Shown here: positions 62,601-64,000 of the stretch, one piece after another
How positions within the stretch are numbered: position 1 is the stretch's first letter
How the letters are laid out: every line of letters begins with the position of its first letter
DNA from: Rhododendron vialii
Taxonomy: Eukaryota; Streptophyta; Magnoliopsida; Ericales; Ericaceae
Assembly: GCF_030253575.1 (NCBI RefSeq)
Contig: NC_080557.1
Span: 44,654,501 to 44,718,500, forward strand
Direction of reading: 5' to 3'
DNA: 64,000 nt
The notes under the pieces: generated by a model
Databases searched by the model: none
What the model saw: only the letters and a program-made list of their open reading frames with translations
Told to the model about the DNA's origin: nothing
Position numbers and translations under genes: made by a program

Positions 62601-64000
62601 GAATCCTTGAATCTAAAAGCTTCCTATATACGTTAGTACTCAAATTCCAATATATATTAACCGCAAGATTGCATGGATCATGACTCTTGCGTCATACCAA
62701 ACTTTACACTACGGAATTCGAAATCTTGGAATTCCTCGTTAATTCTTTGATGTGGTCGCCACTGTTTAATTATAGTTCTCCCGAAGCACGGTCATGTGGT
62801 GTTTTGGTCCGGTACATTTCAACACCGCACATATATTCTCTTAAAATTCACAACTAAGTATATAAATCCCGCATAGATGAGCGGTGCTGAAATGATCTGA
62901 GCACTGCCTGTCTGTATATGAAACTACTAAATAAAAATAATTACTGGTGATCACATCACGACCAACTCTTTCTAGAAAACAAGCGCTTCGATCTACAACT
63001 CACCAAAAATAAACATTACTAACTCCCCAAAGGAATTGTTTGGTAACTTCCTCTAAATGCGGCAAAAAACAATAGAGAAACAGTAGAGAGTATAGACCAC
63101 GGCTTAATTTGTTTACCCATTCAGTTTACCAGCACACCTGGTGAGAGCTGCCGTGGCAAACAAATGCGGCAGTTGATTGTGCAATTAACTACTAGTAATC
63201 AATAACCACATTCATAATACTAGAGTTCGTGCCAAATTAGAAGAAAAAAAAAATATTTGGAAGGAGCTAAATAAGTTTATTAATTAGGAGGAACAAAGAT
63301 ATTTAATAGTCATTAGATCAAAAAATAAGTAACATAGCTAATTGCTATTGTTACACTTCACATGCAAATCAACATTCAAGAAACTGAAAGTACGAAGAAA
63401 AATAAAAGAAGAAATTGATGATTCTGGTGGTAATTATTTCTCTCACTGTGTCTTCTTAATCTGTTCGTTTTCTTGGCCTCGAGTTGAAGCAGTTATATGT
63501 CAAATGCATGCACATTTTTTAAAATTTTTTTTTTTTGTGCCAGACGATATACATTAGTGGGGTGTTAGTATGTCAGTCAACGGGGGTTCAGAAGCTATCC
63601 ATAGCCCTGAACCTCAAAGTTGCTCTCCGTGGGACTCGATCCTTAGTCACCACTGGCGAGAGAAGTGAACATTCCATCTGTGCTAGAGCGCGTGGAAGTT
63701 CATGCATACACATATTAGCAAGACTGGGATTTGATGATTGTGGGAAGACGGTGGACGGTTAACTCCTAGTCCCTTGAAAAGTGGAAGCACAAAATATAAT
63801 GTGTGGAACTCACATGTACATAAGAGAGGTGTGGTTGGGGTGTGACAAATTGATGTGTCTCTAGTATAGTAGTATCTCTGACAAAATATAATTCAAATAT
63901 GGGTCAAATGCTACTTACACAACGATCCAAACACAACAACTTACACAACATCTCACATACATATGGGGTCGTGTTTGATTTTGTATTTGAATTGTTATGC
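62601..64000. other. Intergenic to the window edge, no gene seen
   Basis: AT-rich DNA. A T-run at about 63,525 followed by GTGCCAGACGATATACATTA and GTGGGACTCGATCCTTAGTC may be a minus-strand SINE-like insertion (about 63,525-63,730). A stretch at 63,905-64,000 has ACTTACACAACGATCCAAAC words like the MITE at 59.4 kb. No firm feature. Confidence 0.35.

Noticed and set aside
1-64000. CRISPR array or bacterial operon features
   Set aside because: The window is a plant nuclear sequence; the repeat arrays present have no unique spacers of even length.

Overview
This window is nuclear DNA from a flowering plant, most likely a eudicot. Genes are short, split by GT-AG introns and widely spaced in AT-rich DNA. 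There are many CT/GA and AT microsatellites, and a dense population of small transposable elements: Stowaway-type, PIF/Harbinger-like and Mutator-like foldback elements, plus 3' ends of non-LTR retroposons. Protein families are plant-typical (DIR1-like lipid transfer protein, RIN4/NOI-like protein, AIR12 and CYB-DOM proteins). An Ericales-like plant is a guess only. I saw no intact LTR retrotransposon, rRNA, tRNA gene, CRISPR array or organellar insert.

Region by region. 0.3-0.7 kb (-): DIR1-like lipid transfer protein. 1.4-6.1 kb: microsatellite, an antisense retroposon 3' end, then a ~1.5-kb direct duplication whose copies flank a poly-A-tailed block. 7-8 kb (+): small acidic Pro/Thr/Glu-rich protein with a TATA box. 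9.3-10 kb: broken 5' copy of a RIN4-like gene. 10-11 kb: PRA1-G pseudogene between degenerate inverted repeats. 11-12.5 kb: direct repeats, a Stowaway element and a foldback element. 13.9-16.0 kb (+): four-exon RIN4/NOI-like gene. 17.7-18.7 kb (+): two-exon gene of the serine-rich-related family with a Stowaway element in its intron, followed by decayed coding-like DNA. 20.1-22.2 kb (-): conserved plant protein, probably organellar, with a problematic splice donor. 23.5-24.9 kb: foldback element with internal tandem repeats. 28.3-30.4 kb (-): two-exon MazG-type dCTP pyrophosphatase. 30.4-40.4 kb: no gene seen; MITEs and a ~52-bp degenerate tandem array. 40.6-43.1 kb (+): DOMON plus cytochrome b561 protein. 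43-52 kb: mostly repeats, including a 1.29-kb element with a 9-bp target duplication. 52.5-53.3 kb (-): AIR12-like DOMON protein with a probable GPI anchor. 54-61 kb: foldback element, long (AT)n, a 4.5-kb element with ~1-kb terminal inverted repeats carrying a possible small spliced gene, then a 945-bp element holding a coding-like fragment. 61-64 kb: repeats.

Functional links are loose. The CYB-DOM and AIR12-like genes are convergent, share a closely related DOMON exon, and probably both serve ascorbate-linked electron transfer at the plasma membrane. The DIR1-like and RIN4-like families are both linked to defence elsewhere, but nothing here shows co-regulation.

The most unusual content is transposon-related: (i) the 4.5-kb element at 54,593-59,078; (ii) at least eight ultra-short insertions, each a 13-26-nt scrap ending in poly-A between perfect or near-perfect target duplications, several with the same 3' end as larger retroposon fragments in the window; (iii) several foldback elements with clear 9-10-bp target duplications. 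All calls were made by eye; no database or folding program was run.
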